This document shows, piece after piece, positions 24,296 through 33,015 of a DNA stretch of 54,732 nucleotides (position 1 is its first letter; every line of letters starts with the position of its first letter). The DNA is from Candidatus Moraniibacteriota bacterium (GTDB lineage: Bacteria; Patescibacteriota; Minisyncoccia; Moranbacterales; GCA-2747515). The position numbers were made by a program, and so were the translations under genes. Below the pieces are notes generated by a model that saw only the letters and a program-made list of their open reading frames with translations, made no database searches and was not told the DNA's origin. Where the stretch lies: the NCBI GenBank assembly GCA_027031495.1, contig JALVQA010000001.1, positions 1 through 54,732 on the forward strand, in the 5' to 3' direction.

Positions 24296-25024
24296 TTATT
24301 TGTGAGATAGCGTGAGGTGAATGTCCGTGAAAAGATGTACATCTCTCATCTCGCGCATGATACGTGCTGGCGTTTGAGCTAAGGTTCCATCTGGGGCCAG
24401 TACGCGACTGAGCGCAGTACGTTTTTGTATACCACACGCATACACAATCGCATGGTTAACTCGCGCGCGCAAGTATGTCATTGTTAGTGTCACGCGCTCA
24501 GGAAATGGGTTTTTTCCTGTTGCATCATAGCCCACAACATCGCGCTGCGGATTATCAAATAACTGTGCAAACATCTGTGGATCCTCTGGAAATGGCATAA
24601 TTCCAGCTGTATGTCCATCCGGCCCTATACCAAGCAACGCAACAACAACACCATCTTTGTGTATGTTATGCCACGTATGGAGTACTTCTTCATAACGACG
24701 CGCCGCATCTGTGCGCGTTGGCGCACTATGTGCAATACTCACAAAATGTGCCCCACTGGCACATGCGTGTTTAGTTAGTATTGCTGTACGAACAGCAATA
24801 TCATTACGATCATCCTTGTCAGCGCGGTAGCGCTCATCCACAACACCGATTGTGACATTTTCCCACACCACGTCTTTTGGTGCGCGTTGCAAAAGCGCCA
24901 GCGCCGATCCGCCGGAAAGCAGTAACAGTATTGCGTGCGTGTGTGACTGCAAAAGTGCGTGATGCAATGCCTCTGCTGCATGCGCCGCTGCTGCTGCCGC
25001 ATCCTGTGCAATGACTGTTTTCAT
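24296..25024 (-). CDS. pgl: 6-phosphogluconolactonase
   Basis: A 242-residue NagB-fold hydrolase (DevB type) that opens 6-phosphogluconolactone, step two of the oxidative pentose phosphate pathway. Motifs: ILLLLSGGSALALLQ, VTIGVVDERYRADKDDRNDIAVR and ALLGIGPDGHTAGIMPFPEDP, the family's active-site signature; C-terminal RVTLTMTYLRARVNHAIVYACG. It lies 12 bp after gnd and two genes after zwf, so three consecutive steps are encoded together. Last gene of the redox operon; no SD. Confidence 0.93.
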   Translation of the reverse strand: MKTVIAQDAAAAAAHAAEALHHALLQSHTHAILLLLSGGSALALLQRAPKDVVWENVTIGVVDERYRADKDDRNDIAVRTAILTKHACASGAHFVSIAHSAPTRTDAARRYEEVLHTWHNIHKDGVVVALLGIGPDGHTAGIMPFPEDPQMFAQLFDNPQRDVVGYDATGKNPFPERVTLTMTYLRARVNHAIVYACGIQKRTALSRVLAPDGTLAQTPARIMREMRDVHLFTDIHLTLSHK

Positions 25025-25036
25025 ACACTATTTATA

Positions 25037-25945
25037 TTAGTTTTCTTCATCCGTGCGCGCCACTGGATGCCCGCCGAATTGTCCACGTAAAGCACTGACC
25101 ACTTGCCCCGTATAACTCGGGTGTTTTTGCGATTCTTCACGAAAACGAAGACTATCTTCAATCACTGGCACATCTACGCCAAGTTCTTTCGCCGTCTGCA
25201 CCGTCCAAAGACCCTCACCACTATGACTAACTTTACCACTAATATCTGCAAGATCTTCGCCATATGCGCGAAAAGCATCTTCAAGCCATTGTATCAACCG
25301 CGACTCAATGACACTGCGATGATTATAGACGCGCGCCACTTCCGTCAAAGCAATATTAAACGGTGCCGCTTTCATTACAGCAAATCCTTCAGCGATCGCC
25401 TGCATCATACCGTATTCAATACCATTATGCACCATCTTAACAAAATGCCCTGCGCCCGATGACCCCATATACCCGTATGCATCCGGTGCTGCAATGTCTC
25501 GCAATAGTGACACGTGCTTCTCGTACACATCACGCGACCCACCGATCATCAGACATGCACCTGTGCGCGCACCCTCCGGACCACCGCTGGTACCGACATC
25601 CAACATGAGGATGCCTTGATTAGCAAGGGTTTTTGCACGACGTATCGTTTCCTTATAGTTGCTATTGCCACCGTCAATGACCGTATCACCCGGCACTAAA
25701 TGTGGCATGAGTTCCATAAGCACATCATCAACAACCGTATGCGGCACCATTAACCATACCGTGCGCGTACCCGGTGTGCCCACGAGCACATCGGCGAGTC
25801 GTTCAACAACCATGATCCCTGCCGCCACCGTCCGCGCACGCGCCGTTGCATCAGGATCAAAAGCAACAACTTCATGCCCTTTTTCCATGAGGCGTGTAAC
25901 CATGTTGCGCCCCATTTTTCCTAATCCAATATATCCAAGTGTCAT
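25037..25945 (-). CDS. gnd: 6-phosphogluconate dehydrogenase, decarboxylating, short form
   Basis: A 302-residue enzyme of the short (YqeC/GndA-like) class, shorter than the roughly 470-residue E. coli Gnd. It oxidises 6-phosphogluconate to ribulose 5-phosphate with NAD(P)H and CO2 release. Motifs: LGYIGLGKMGRNMVTRLMEK (Rossmann), DVGTSGGPEGARTGACLMIGG, and GHFVKMVHNGIEYGMMQAIAEG with the catalytic Lys and Asn. The coenzyme preference cannot be fixed by eye: after the second strand the residues are AFDPDATARA, where an Asp tends to favour NAD. It sits between zwf and pgl with 12-bp gaps. Confidence 0.93.
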   Translation of the reverse strand: MTLGYIGLGKMGRNMVTRLMEKGHEVVAFDPDATARARTVAAGIMVVERLADVLVGTPGTRTVWLMVPHTVVDDVLMELMPHLVPGDTVIDGGNSNYKETIRRAKTLANQGILMLDVGTSGGPEGARTGACLMIGGSRDVYEKHVSLLRDIAAPDAYGYMGSSGAGHFVKMVHNGIEYGMMQAIAEGFAVMKAAPFNIALTEVARVYNHRSVIESRLIQWLEDAFRAYGEDLADISGKVSHSGEGLWTVQTAKELGVDVPVIEDSLRFREESQKHPSYTGQVVSALRGQFGGHPVARTDEEN

Positions 25946-25957
25946 CTATTTTATTCT

Positions 25958-27391
25958 TTAATGCTTACGTACATTATGTGTTATAATCTCCTCCGGCGTG
26001 CTACCTGATGCATAAATGTGTAGTGGCAATGCGTGCCACGCCTCTAAGATCGGCGTAACAAATCGCCACGTTGCCATCACTTCTGCTGTAGATGCAAAGA
26101 GTGTCTGATCACCGCGAATGCAATCAAAGAGAACTTTCTCGTATGCATCCGGTTCGCTAATATTATATGTCTCACGATAGTCAAAACTGAATTGTCGTGG
26201 CTCAATGTCGCCGCCAAGACCGGGTCTCTTAGCAAAAAATGTCATGTCAATACCTTCGTGTGGTTGAATGCGAAATGTGATGATGTTCTGATGCCGGTGT
26301 TCTTTATGTGTATGCGCACAGAAACATGGCACAGCTTCTGCAAAAAACACTTTCACTTCCGTATATTTACACGCAAGTGCTTTGCCACTAGTAATAGTAA
26401 TCGGTACACCACGCCATCGTTGGGCGTTTACTTCAAATGTGATACGGAAAAATGTTTCTGTCTGCGAATCCGGTGCAACACCATCTACATTGCGATAGCC
26501 GTCATACTGTGCACGCACAACATTTTCTGTCAGCGGCAGGCGTATCGCCATGCGCTCGAGAATTGCCGTACGTTCACGTCGGATTGCGGCGGCATCCAAC
26601 GTACCAGGATGGTCCATCATAAGCGTCGCAATGGTCTGTAGCATATGATTTTGACCTACGTCACGCAATGCTCCGATGCCGTCATAAAATGCACCGCGCG
26701 TCCCAACGTCAATTTGCTCGGCAAGGGTCATCTCAATACGTTCAATGTAGCGTGCATTCCACGTCGGCTCAAAAAGTGTGTTAGAAAAGCGAAAGGTTAA
26801 TATGTTTTGGATTGTTTCCTTCGCAAGATAGTGATCAATGCGAAAGATTTGTTCTTCACGAAATAGTCGCCCCAACAGCACATCCAGCTCCGCAGCGGTC
26901 GTGATATTGCTTCCAAACGGCTTTTCAATCAACACGCGCGTCCACCCCGTATCTGATGAGCATGGGATGGTCAAACCACTATGTGCAAGATTTATAAGAA
27001 CGCCTTTGTAATGAACTGGTGCAATAGCAAGGTAAAACAACTTGTTTGTGCATTGCCCGATCGTATCATCAATTGCAATAAGACGTTGTGCAATATCGCG
27101 GTACGCGTGCGCATCTGTAAAATCACCACGCTGATAGTGTATACACGACACAAAGGCTTTCGTATCAACATTGTGACCGTGTTTTTCAGCAATGACATCA
27201 TGTACATATGCACGGAATGCTTCATCTGTATATGTAGACCGCCCAATACCAATTATGCGAAATGTTGTTGGTAAAAAACCTTTTTGGTGCAAATCAAAAA
27301 GTGCCGGCAACAACTTCCGTCGCGACAAATCGCCGGTGATACCGAAGATGACGAAGACTGTTGGCGTATTTATGCTTTTAACTTGTATCAT
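25958..27391 (-). CDS. zwf: Glucose-6-phosphate 1-dehydrogenase
   Basis: A 477-residue enzyme that oxidises glucose 6-phosphate to the lactone, yielding NADPH. Motifs: FVIFGITGDLSRRKLLPALF (coenzyme site), LIEKPFGSN, and the substrate site RIDHYLAKETIQN with the catalytic His region; C-terminal YEKVLFDCIRGDQTLFA. Length is typical. An SD-like AAAAGGG lies 5 nt before the ATG. It precedes gnd and pgl. G6PD, Pgl and Gnd together would make this genome's main NADPH source, matched by trxB and a glutaredoxin in the same operon. Confidence 0.96.
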   Translation of the reverse strand: MIQVKSINTPTVFVIFGITGDLSRRKLLPALFDLHQKGFLPTTFRIIGIGRSTYTDEAFRAYVHDVIAEKHGHNVDTKAFVSCIHYQRGDFTDAHAYRDIAQRLIAIDDTIGQCTNKLFYLAIAPVHYKGVLINLAHSGLTIPCSSDTGWTRVLIEKPFGSNITTAAELDVLLGRLFREEQIFRIDHYLAKETIQNILTFRFSNTLFEPTWNARYIERIEMTLAEQIDVGTRGAFYDGIGALRDVGQNHMLQTIATLMMDHPGTLDAAAIRRERTAILERMAIRLPLTENVVRAQYDGYRNVDGVAPDSQTETFFRITFEVNAQRWRGVPITITSGKALACKYTEVKVFFAEAVPCFCAHTHKEHRHQNIITFRIQPHEGIDMTFFAKRPGLGGDIEPRQFSFDYRETYNISEPDAYEKVLFDCIRGDQTLFASTAEVMATWRFVTPILEAWHALPLHIYASGSTPEEIITHNVRKH

Positions 27392-27421
27392 AAATCCCTT
27401 TTATTATCGAGTATCGTCGTA

Positions 27422-28609
27422 CTAAAAATAGCGTCTACTCATTTTTCTTTCGCGCTTCTTTTGCGTTTTGCGCATACCTGCACGCACAGGTCCGATTGCT
27501 TCATCCTCATAATCTTCCCATAAACTAAGTACGCGCTCTGCCGCATATTGCTCTGGTGTCTCTGACGCAAAGACAAAATCGGATAATTTTGCTTCTAGCG
27601 CCTTGCGTAGTTTTGCTGGCGTATTAAGATCTTGTGGAATTTGTTTCATTTCTTGTAGCTTATTCACATACTGCTGTGCCACAGCATGACCACTCTGTAA
27701 AGCACGATCTAGATGCAACGCCATATGAAACGCATCAATACCAATCCATCGTACCGCTTCCGCATTAGCAAATGTTGCAGCGTAGCCACTTTCCTGCCAT
27801 TGCGCCAAAAAACGCAGTGCCTTTGCTAATAATTTTGGCTTGACATAATAGTCGCCTCTTCCACGAAAGCGTTCCTTTCTTTCATAATCTGCTATACGCA
27901 CGATATTACGCACTGTATCAAGAAGACATTGTTGTGTTGCAATCACTTTTTTATCCGTACATAGCACTTCATTAACTGTAAAATCACGTGTATCAAAGTA
28001 ATTTTTCTCCAACTCTTCTACACCATAACCATTTCTATAGTCATCCGGCATATACGTGCGCGCAATCTCTGCACGTTCTTCACTATTGCCAACACCTTTC
28101 TCAACAACGATATCAAGGTCTCGTGGTGGCACCGCTTTCAAACCAAGTGCATACATCAACATTGTGCGTGCGGCCCCGCCTTTATACAAATAGCCTGGTG
28201 GTAGCTTCGGCAGCATCGTTTCTGTTCCTTCTGGCAACTCGAGCACCCAAACATGCGTGTGTTGTGTTTCGCGTAGGCGCTCTGCAACATCTTCACCGCA
28301 ATATGTTGCAACTACTCTCAATACATAAGCGGCATCATCGCATCGCTCATCTAGCGCTTTATCAACGGTGCGTACTCGCACATAAGCAGGGTCCTCAAAA
28401 AAATTATAGTATTTTGTATTTTTTTCCTTCTCTTTAATCCAATCTGCATATTGTTCTTCCAGAACGCGTAGACCTTTGCGCAACTCCTCCTGCACAACAG
28501 CATCTGCTTCATATGCTGCCGTCAACCACTCTAAAAGAAGATCTTCATCAATACGTTGTTCTTGTGACGATGTTCTTCGTGTTTCCCTGTGATGAATATA
28601 CTTTTCCAT
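27422..28609 (-). CDS. Pol-beta-superfamily nucleotidyltransferase, unknown substrate
   Basis: A 395-residue protein. The core is YLYKGGAARTMLMYALGL followed by RDLDIVVEKG: the GG-x-AR helix and the DxD metal pair of pol-beta nucleotidyltransferases, as in CCA-adding enzymes. A further region (QCLLDTVRNIVRIADY ... LLAKALRFLAQW) resembles the CCA/poly(A) neck domain, but an insertion rich in charge lies between. Residues 1-90 are helical and acidic. C-terminus is basic (RKTQKKRERKMSRRYF) and may bind RNA. The overall match to tRNA nucleotidyltransferase is loose, so it may modify another RNA or a small molecule. It sits inside the pentose phosphate operon between rpe and zwf. Confidence 0.7.
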   Translation of the reverse strand: MEKYIHHRETRRTSSQEQRIDEDLLLEWLTAAYEADAVVQEELRKGLRVLEEQYADWIKEKEKNTKYYNFFEDPAYVRVRTVDKALDERCDDAAYVLRVVATYCGEDVAERLRETQHTHVWVLELPEGTETMLPKLPPGYLYKGGAARTMLMYALGLKAVPPRDLDIVVEKGVGNSEERAEIARTYMPDDYRNGYGVEELEKNYFDTRDFTVNEVLCTDKKVIATQQCLLDTVRNIVRIADYERKERFRGRGDYYVKPKLLAKALRFLAQWQESGYAATFANAEAVRWIGIDAFHMALHLDRALQSGHAVAQQYVNKLQEMKQIPQDLNTPAKLRKALEAKLSDFVFASETPEQYAAERVLSLWEDYEDEAIGPVRAGMRKTQKKRERKMSRRYF

Positions 28610-28619
28610 AAACGATATT

Positions 28620-29258
28620 TTATGATGTACATACTGTCTTTTTTTGTAATGCTATCAATGCAGCTACCGGATCTGTAGCGCTACTGATCGCACTGCCAAC
28701 GCCGGCGGCATCGGCGCCGGCCTCACACACGCGCGCAATTGTCTGCGTGTTAACACCGCCGTCTACCGCCACCCACAACGATGGGAGATCACTTTTAAGA
28801 TCACTCACCTTCTCCAACATCTCCGGCATAAAACGTTGTCCCTGCTCACCGGGTTCAACCGTCATAACCTGCACAGCATCAAGTTCGTCAATATATGGCA
28901 AGATTTGCTCTATCGCTGTCTGTGGTGCAATGGAAAGCCCACGTGCAAAATCATATTCACTCATTACATCAAAAACATCCGTCACACTTTCTAACGGTTC
29001 CGGATGAATGTAAACGCGACGCGCACCAACCGCCGCACACGCCTGCAAATACTGCACGGGGTCATCAACCATAAGATGCACTTCTACGTCAAAATCATCA
29101 AGTTCACCGGCAAGTTCAAAAAGATCGAATGTCTCATCCGGTGTCATTGTGCCATCCATAACATCAATCTGCAACCACTGCGCCTTCCCTCTCAGTTGCT
29201 CAATTTCTGCAAGCGCGTCATCACTTGTTTCCGTAAGAATTGCTGGAATAACAATCAT
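28620..29258 (-). CDS. rpe: Ribulose-phosphate 3-epimerase
   Basis: A 212-residue TIM-barrel epimerase interconverting ribulose 5-phosphate and xylulose 5-phosphate. Motifs: VIPAILTET start, WLQIDVMDGTMTP (catalytic Asp and metal site), VEVHLMVDDPVQYL (His), VQVMTVEPGEQGQRFMPE and WVAVDGGVNTQTI (second catalytic Asp), GADAAGVGSAI. The sequence is diverged (MTVEPG where most have MSVNPG) but all key residues are present. 5 bp separate it from rpiB upstream; 10 bp from the nucleotidyltransferase downstream. Confidence 0.92.
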   Translation of the reverse strand: MIVIPAILTETSDDALAEIEQLRGKAQWLQIDVMDGTMTPDETFDLFELAGELDDFDVEVHLMVDDPVQYLQACAAVGARRVYIHPEPLESVTDVFDVMSEYDFARGLSIAPQTAIEQILPYIDELDAVQVMTVEPGEQGQRFMPEMLEKVSDLKSDLPSLWVAVDGGVNTQTIARVCEAGADAAGVGSAISSATDPVAALIALQKKTVCTS

Positions 29259-29263
29259 ATTCT

Positions 29264-29719
29264 TTATGTTTTATGAGTTTTTGTAATCTTTTTCACACGA
29301 CGCACGTGACGTTCTTCTTGTGAATAGCATGTCTCCAAAAATGCACGAACACACGCATTTGCTTCATCGTCTGTCATATAGTCCGCACTGAGACATAACA
29401 TATTGAGATGGTCATGCTGTGTTGCGTCACGTACGTGCGCTGGTGACAATGCCAAACCGGCACGTATACCATCAATCTTATTTGCTGCAATGCAGACACC
29501 AACACCACTACCGCAAATTACAATGCCACGTGCATTAGTATCGATCGCAACACGTCGCGCGACTGCCTGCGCGTAGTCGGGATAGTCATCGTCTGCATCA
29601 TAAACCGATGCACCACAATCAACAACATGGTAGCCATTGCGCACGAGCCATGTTTTGATGTGCTCCTTACGCGCAAAACCACGATGTGCAGCGCCAATGT
29701 AAATCGTTATCTCCGCCAT
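29264..29719 (-). CDS. rpiB: Ribose 5-phosphate isomerase B
   Basis: A 151-residue RpiB/LacAB-family isomerase between ribose 5-phosphate and ribulose 5-phosphate. Seen: IYIGAAHRGFARKEHIKTWL, DYPDYAQAVARRV, GIVICGSGVGVCIAANKI (catalytic Cys in ICGSG) and HDHLNMLCLSADYM. The first motif normally reads ADHAGF or ADHRGF; here the Asp before the His is Ala. This residue helps bind substrate, so activity may be altered, or the change may be tolerated. 8 bp from trxB and 5 bp from rpe. Confidence 0.9.
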   Translation of the reverse strand: MAEITIYIGAAHRGFARKEHIKTWLVRNGYHVVDCGASVYDADDDYPDYAQAVARRVAIDTNARGIVICGSGVGVCIAANKIDGIRAGLALSPAHVRDATQHDHLNMLCLSADYMTDDEANACVRAFLETCYSQEERHVRRVKKITKTHKT

Positions 29720-29727
29720 AATGTACT

Positions 29728-30666
29728 CTACTGTGTACGCACCATATCATACGCTGCAAGCGTTGCTTTGATCGCATCACCCGCCGCAATATTGTTCTGG
29801 CGATAAATTTGCTGCGTCACGTCGCCTGCTGCAAAAATGCCTGGTACACTTGTTGCACCGTTCTTGTAATCTACAATGATATGTCCATAATCATCCGTTG
29901 CAACGAGATCTTTTACTATTTCCGTATTTGGCACAACACCGATCTCAACAAAGACACCTTGCGTTGCAAGCTCCTTCTCTTCACCGGTAACACTATCCTT
30001 GTACTTAAGTCCTGTCACCATCATGTCGCCAATGATCTCTGTTGTCAGTGCATTGTACAATACATCCACTTTCCCGGATGCCATAATACGCTCAAACGTT
30101 ACCGGATCACCTGTGATTTTATCATTGTTACTGATGAGCGTAATATGCTTTGCCCATGGCAAGAGATCTTCCACGGCCTCAAGACCAGAATTGCCAGCAC
30201 CCACAACAGCTGTATCTTTATCGCGAAACATTGGCGCATCACATGTTGAACAGTACACAACGCCACGCCCTTTAAATTTCTCCTCTCCCGGCACGTTGAG
30301 ATGACGATGACGTCCTCCCGTTACCACAAGTACTATTTTGGTTGTGTATACCGTACCATCATCTATCGTAACGGCAAATGTACCGTCATCGTTTGCTACA
30401 ACACCCTCTGCGCGATGCGGATGCATAATTTCTATATCACCTTCCTGCGCGCGAATATGCTTCTCAAGTTTCTCTGCGAGCTCAGTACCTTTTATGGAAA
30501 CTTCACCAATCCAATTTTCTATTGATGCACTCACCGTAGACTGTCCACCAAAGCGATCTGTGATAATCACCGCTTTCATCTGTTTGCGTGCTGCATAAAC
30601 ACCAGCTGCCACCCCACCGGGACCACCGCCAATAATAACGATATCGTACACACCTTGCGTTGTCAT
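29728..30666 (-). CDS. trxB: Thioredoxin-disulfide reductase
   Basis: A 312-residue flavoprotein that passes electrons from NADPH to thioredoxin or glutaredoxin-like proteins. Motifs: VIIGGGPGGVAAGVYAAR (FAD), the redox pair CSTCDAP, TAVVGAGNSGLEAVEDL (NADPH) and GIFAAGDVTQQIYRQ (FAD). The length is typical. It stands 85 bp after the glutaredoxin gene and upstream of rpiB, in an operon that also makes NADPH. No SD. Confidence 0.95.
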   Translation of the reverse strand: MTTQGVYDIVIIGGGPGGVAAGVYAARKQMKAVIITDRFGGQSTVSASIENWIGEVSIKGTELAEKLEKHIRAQEGDIEIMHPHRAEGVVANDDGTFAVTIDDGTVYTTKIVLVVTGGRHRHLNVPGEEKFKGRGVVYCSTCDAPMFRDKDTAVVGAGNSGLEAVEDLLPWAKHITLISNNDKITGDPVTFERIMASGKVDVLYNALTTEIIGDMMVTGLKYKDSVTGEEKELATQGVFVEIGVVPNTEIVKDLVATDDYGHIIVDYKNGATSVPGIFAAGDVTQQIYRQNNIAAGDAIKATLAAYDMVRTQ

Positions 30667-30751
30667 AATATTTTTTTATTTACTTTTTAGTACCATACTG
30701 ATATAAAGACAGTGATCATACAAAACAGTACAATCACTGCTGTTTATATCA

Positions 30752-30994
30752 CTAGAGACCGAGAAGGCTCGTCAATTTTCCTTGATCGAAACCAACAATC
30801 ACTTCTTCGCTTCCATCTTTCTCAACAACGATTACCGGCACGCCCATTTGTCCGGACTTCTGCACCATCTCTTCAGCTTTTGCTTGATCTGTTGACACAT
30901 CATATGACGTATATGTCACATTATTGTCATCAAGAAATTTCTTTGCCATGTCGCAGTATGGACATGTTGGCGTAGAATATACTGTAACATTCAT
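30752..30994 (-). CDS. Glutaredoxin-like protein (Grx/NrdH type)
   Basis: An 80-residue thioredoxin-fold protein: VTVYSTPTCPYCDMAKKFL with the CPYC active site, then GQMGVPVIVVEKDG (cis-Pro loop) and VIVGFDQGKLTSLL. It could be a glutaredoxin or an NrdH-type redoxin. No glutathione pathway is visible here, and trxB is the next gene, so reduction by thioredoxin reductase (NrdH-like) is plausible. First gene of the redox/pentose phosphate operon, with a good promoter upstream. Confidence 0.92.
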   Translation of the reverse strand: MNVTVYSTPTCPYCDMAKKFLDDNNVTYTSYDVSTDQAKAEEMVQKSGQMGVPVIVVEKDGSEEVIVGFDQGKLTSLLGL

Positions 30995-31069
30995 ACTTTT
31001 TTATATGAGAGAACGCATCATTTTTTGCAAATGCCACGCACGCTCATTAATAAAACATTTTACACATTG

Positions 31070-31098
31070 ATTATCCTCCACTTTCGCGGAATTGTAAA
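31070..31098 (-). promoter_or_regulatory. Promoter of redox/pentose phosphate operon
   Basis: Minus-strand TTTACA (31098-31093), 17-nt spacer, GATAAT (31075-31070). The start would be near 31063, giving a leader of about 70 nt before the glutaredoxin gene. The rest of the 30995-31287 gap shows only a TATAAT word at 31177-31182 that may serve the plus-strand genes. Confidence 0.6.
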
Positions 31099-31287
31099 CA
31101 GTATGCACACAGCACACCACTTACTTACATTAGTATACCAAAAATGTGATTCCACGCACATATTCAGGTGATGTAATATAATTGCACTAATACTCTGAGC
31201 AATAAAGATGATGTAGAAAAATATGATACGTTAGATGCAAGGATGAAAACATGGTTTAAAAAACCTACATAACATTATGATAAAATA

Positions 31288-32082
31288 ATGAATGTATATA
31301 TTCACAATAATCACTATTTTATGGCATCACGCAAATATATCACCATCACACTCATTGCCGTCACCATACTAAACTGTGTGACCGTGTGGTTTTTGTGGCG
31401 CATGCCATGGCTCGTATTTGCACTTACATTTACGGGTGGTGCCATACTTCTTCGTCTGTTCCATGATTTTCGCATTATAGCGGTCTATCTCTTAACAGCT
31501 GTTGCAATGACGGCAACAGAAATACTTGCCGTCACCATCGGCATTTGGACTTATACAATGCCAACGTTTTATGGCGTCCCCGTTTTTCTTTTGAGCGTAT
31601 GGGGCAATATTGGCATCATCGCAACAAGTATGTATAAACTCGCGCGCAACATAACACACGAAAAAATGCCACGGGCACGTACACATAACGAACTATACGC
31701 TCAAGTTACATGGTTGTTAATCTTTGGTGGCATATCTCTCTCGGTGCTTGTGTTTGCGTGGCATGACATTGCCCTTGCAACAATACTGCTGATAGGCATC
31801 AAAATTGCACAAATTGTAAAGATGCATCACATGGAGCATAAAGCCGCCACCATACTCTTTCTTAGCACAATTCTCGGTGGCGCGATCGTTGGTGAAATAA
31901 CAAGTGTTGCGCTTGGTGTATGGCATTACAATACTGATACAATTTTTGGTCTACCGCTATTTATTTACTTTTCGTGGGGGAGCACGGGGCTTATTATTGC
32001 AGAGACATATACTATTCTTAGTTCACCTCTCGTAATGCGGTGGTGGCAACGCTCTGCAAAGCATTCATTAATACAGCATTAA
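31288..32082 (+). CDS. Polytopic membrane protein with internal duplication, CruF/cyclase-like
   Basis: A 264-residue protein with eight predicted membrane helices arranged as two similar halves. Each half carries a Glu in its third helix and the pattern E-I-x-(A/S)-V-x-(I/L)-G-x-W-x-Y followed by G-(V/L)-P and a Trp-Gly in the fourth: TEILAVTIGIWTY...YGVPVFLLSVWGNIG and GEITSVALGVWHY...FGLPLFIYFSWGSTG. The pattern recalls carotenoid-pathway membrane proteins (CruF-like). It starts a three-gene unit with a UbiA prenyltransferase and a second copy of the same protein type. An ATG at 31321 is an equally good start. Function is inferred only from context. Confidence 0.75.
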   Translation: MNVYIHNNHYFMASRKYITITLIAVTILNCVTVWFLWRMPWLVFALTFTGGAILLRLFHDFRIIAVYLLTAVAMTATEILAVTIGIWTYTMPTFYGVPVFLLSVWGNIGIIATSMYKLARNITHEKMPRARTHNELYAQVTWLLIFGGISLSVLVFAWHDIALATILLIGIKIAQIVKMHHMEHKAATILFLSTILGGAIVGEITSVALGVWHYNTDTIFGLPLFIYFSWGSTGLIIAETYTILSSPLVMRWWQRSAKHSLIQH

Positions 32083-32085
32083 CCT

Positions 32086-33009
32086 ATGCGTCATCCATAT
32101 ACTCTCACACATATAAAAATAGTTGCTACAAGTGTCCGCATGCCGCAATTTTTCCTTTTTTCGATAGCTTTTACAATCGGTGTCGGCGTTGCGCTTTACG
32201 CTGTTCACAAAACAATCTATATCTACACCGATATCGCGACAATTGCGCCATTATCTTTAATTGGCATAAGCATCGCCTACTTTACATGGACAGCATCGTG
32301 TATAACAAACGATATTTATGACATTGCCATTGATAGTATTACAAACCCTCAACGACCACTCCCACGTCAGATTATTGATATAAAAACGTATCGCACTTTT
32401 GCATTAACTGCCAATTTGATAGCACTTATTCTCGCGTACACTCTTGGCACCACGCCATTTCTTTTGTGCTGTACTTTTATTGCCGTAAATCACATATACA
32501 ATGCACCACCGCTTCGCCTCAAGCGCATACCTTTTATTGCAACACTCCTTGGCGGTTTAAGCATACAAATTATGATATTTATGGGATTCTATGCAACAAT
32601 ACAGCGTTATAATTTTGCTATTACTTACCCCTATACGCTATGGCAAATTATCTTTGCGATTGTAATTTTTAGCTTTATTATTCCGCTCAAGGACATCAAA
32701 GACATTGATAGTGATCGTGCCAATAAAGTCTATACACTTCCAGTACTTTTTGGCACGCGTACGACAATATGGTTTGCAACGCTGGCCATCAGTGCCATTT
32801 TTTATATGCCACTATTCATTTCTCATACCTTTACCTTGCCGGCATTTATAAGTGTTACTATTGTCCTATGTCTTGCACTATACATTATATACAAACTCAC
32901 TACACACCATATTGATGAAAAATATTCTGTTTCGCCGTACAAAGTTCTTGCATGGCTTACCGTGCCGGCATTGCTTTACATCGGTATTCTTCTTGCACTT
33001 TTCCTCTAA
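32086..33009 (+). CDS. UbiA-family prenyltransferase
   Basis: A 307-residue membrane prenyltransferase with about eight or nine helices. First Asp-rich motif: TNDIYDIAIDSITNPQRPLP (NDxxDxxxD); second: PLKDIKDIDSDRANKVYTLP (DxxDxD). These bind the magnesium-diphosphate of a prenyl donor. The family makes quinones, hemes, ether lipids, chlorophyll-type compounds and C50 carotenoids (lycopene elongase). The last is attractive because the two neighbours resemble carotenoid membrane enzymes, but no phytoene synthase or desaturase is visible. It starts 3 bp after the preceding gene and ends 6 bp before the next. Confidence 0.88.
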   Translation: MRHPYTLTHIKIVATSVRMPQFFLFSIAFTIGVGVALYAVHKTIYIYTDIATIAPLSLIGISIAYFTWTASCITNDIYDIAIDSITNPQRPLPRQIIDIKTYRTFALTANLIALILAYTLGTTPFLLCCTFIAVNHIYNAPPLRLKRIPFIATLLGGLSIQIMIFMGFYATIQRYNFAITYPYTLWQIIFAIVIFSFIIPLKDIKDIDSDRANKVYTLPVLFGTRTTIWFATLAISAIFYMPLFISHTFTLPAFISVTIVLCLALYIIYKLTTHHIDEKYSVSPYKVLAWLTVPALLYIGILLALFL

Positions 33010-33015
33010 AAACAT

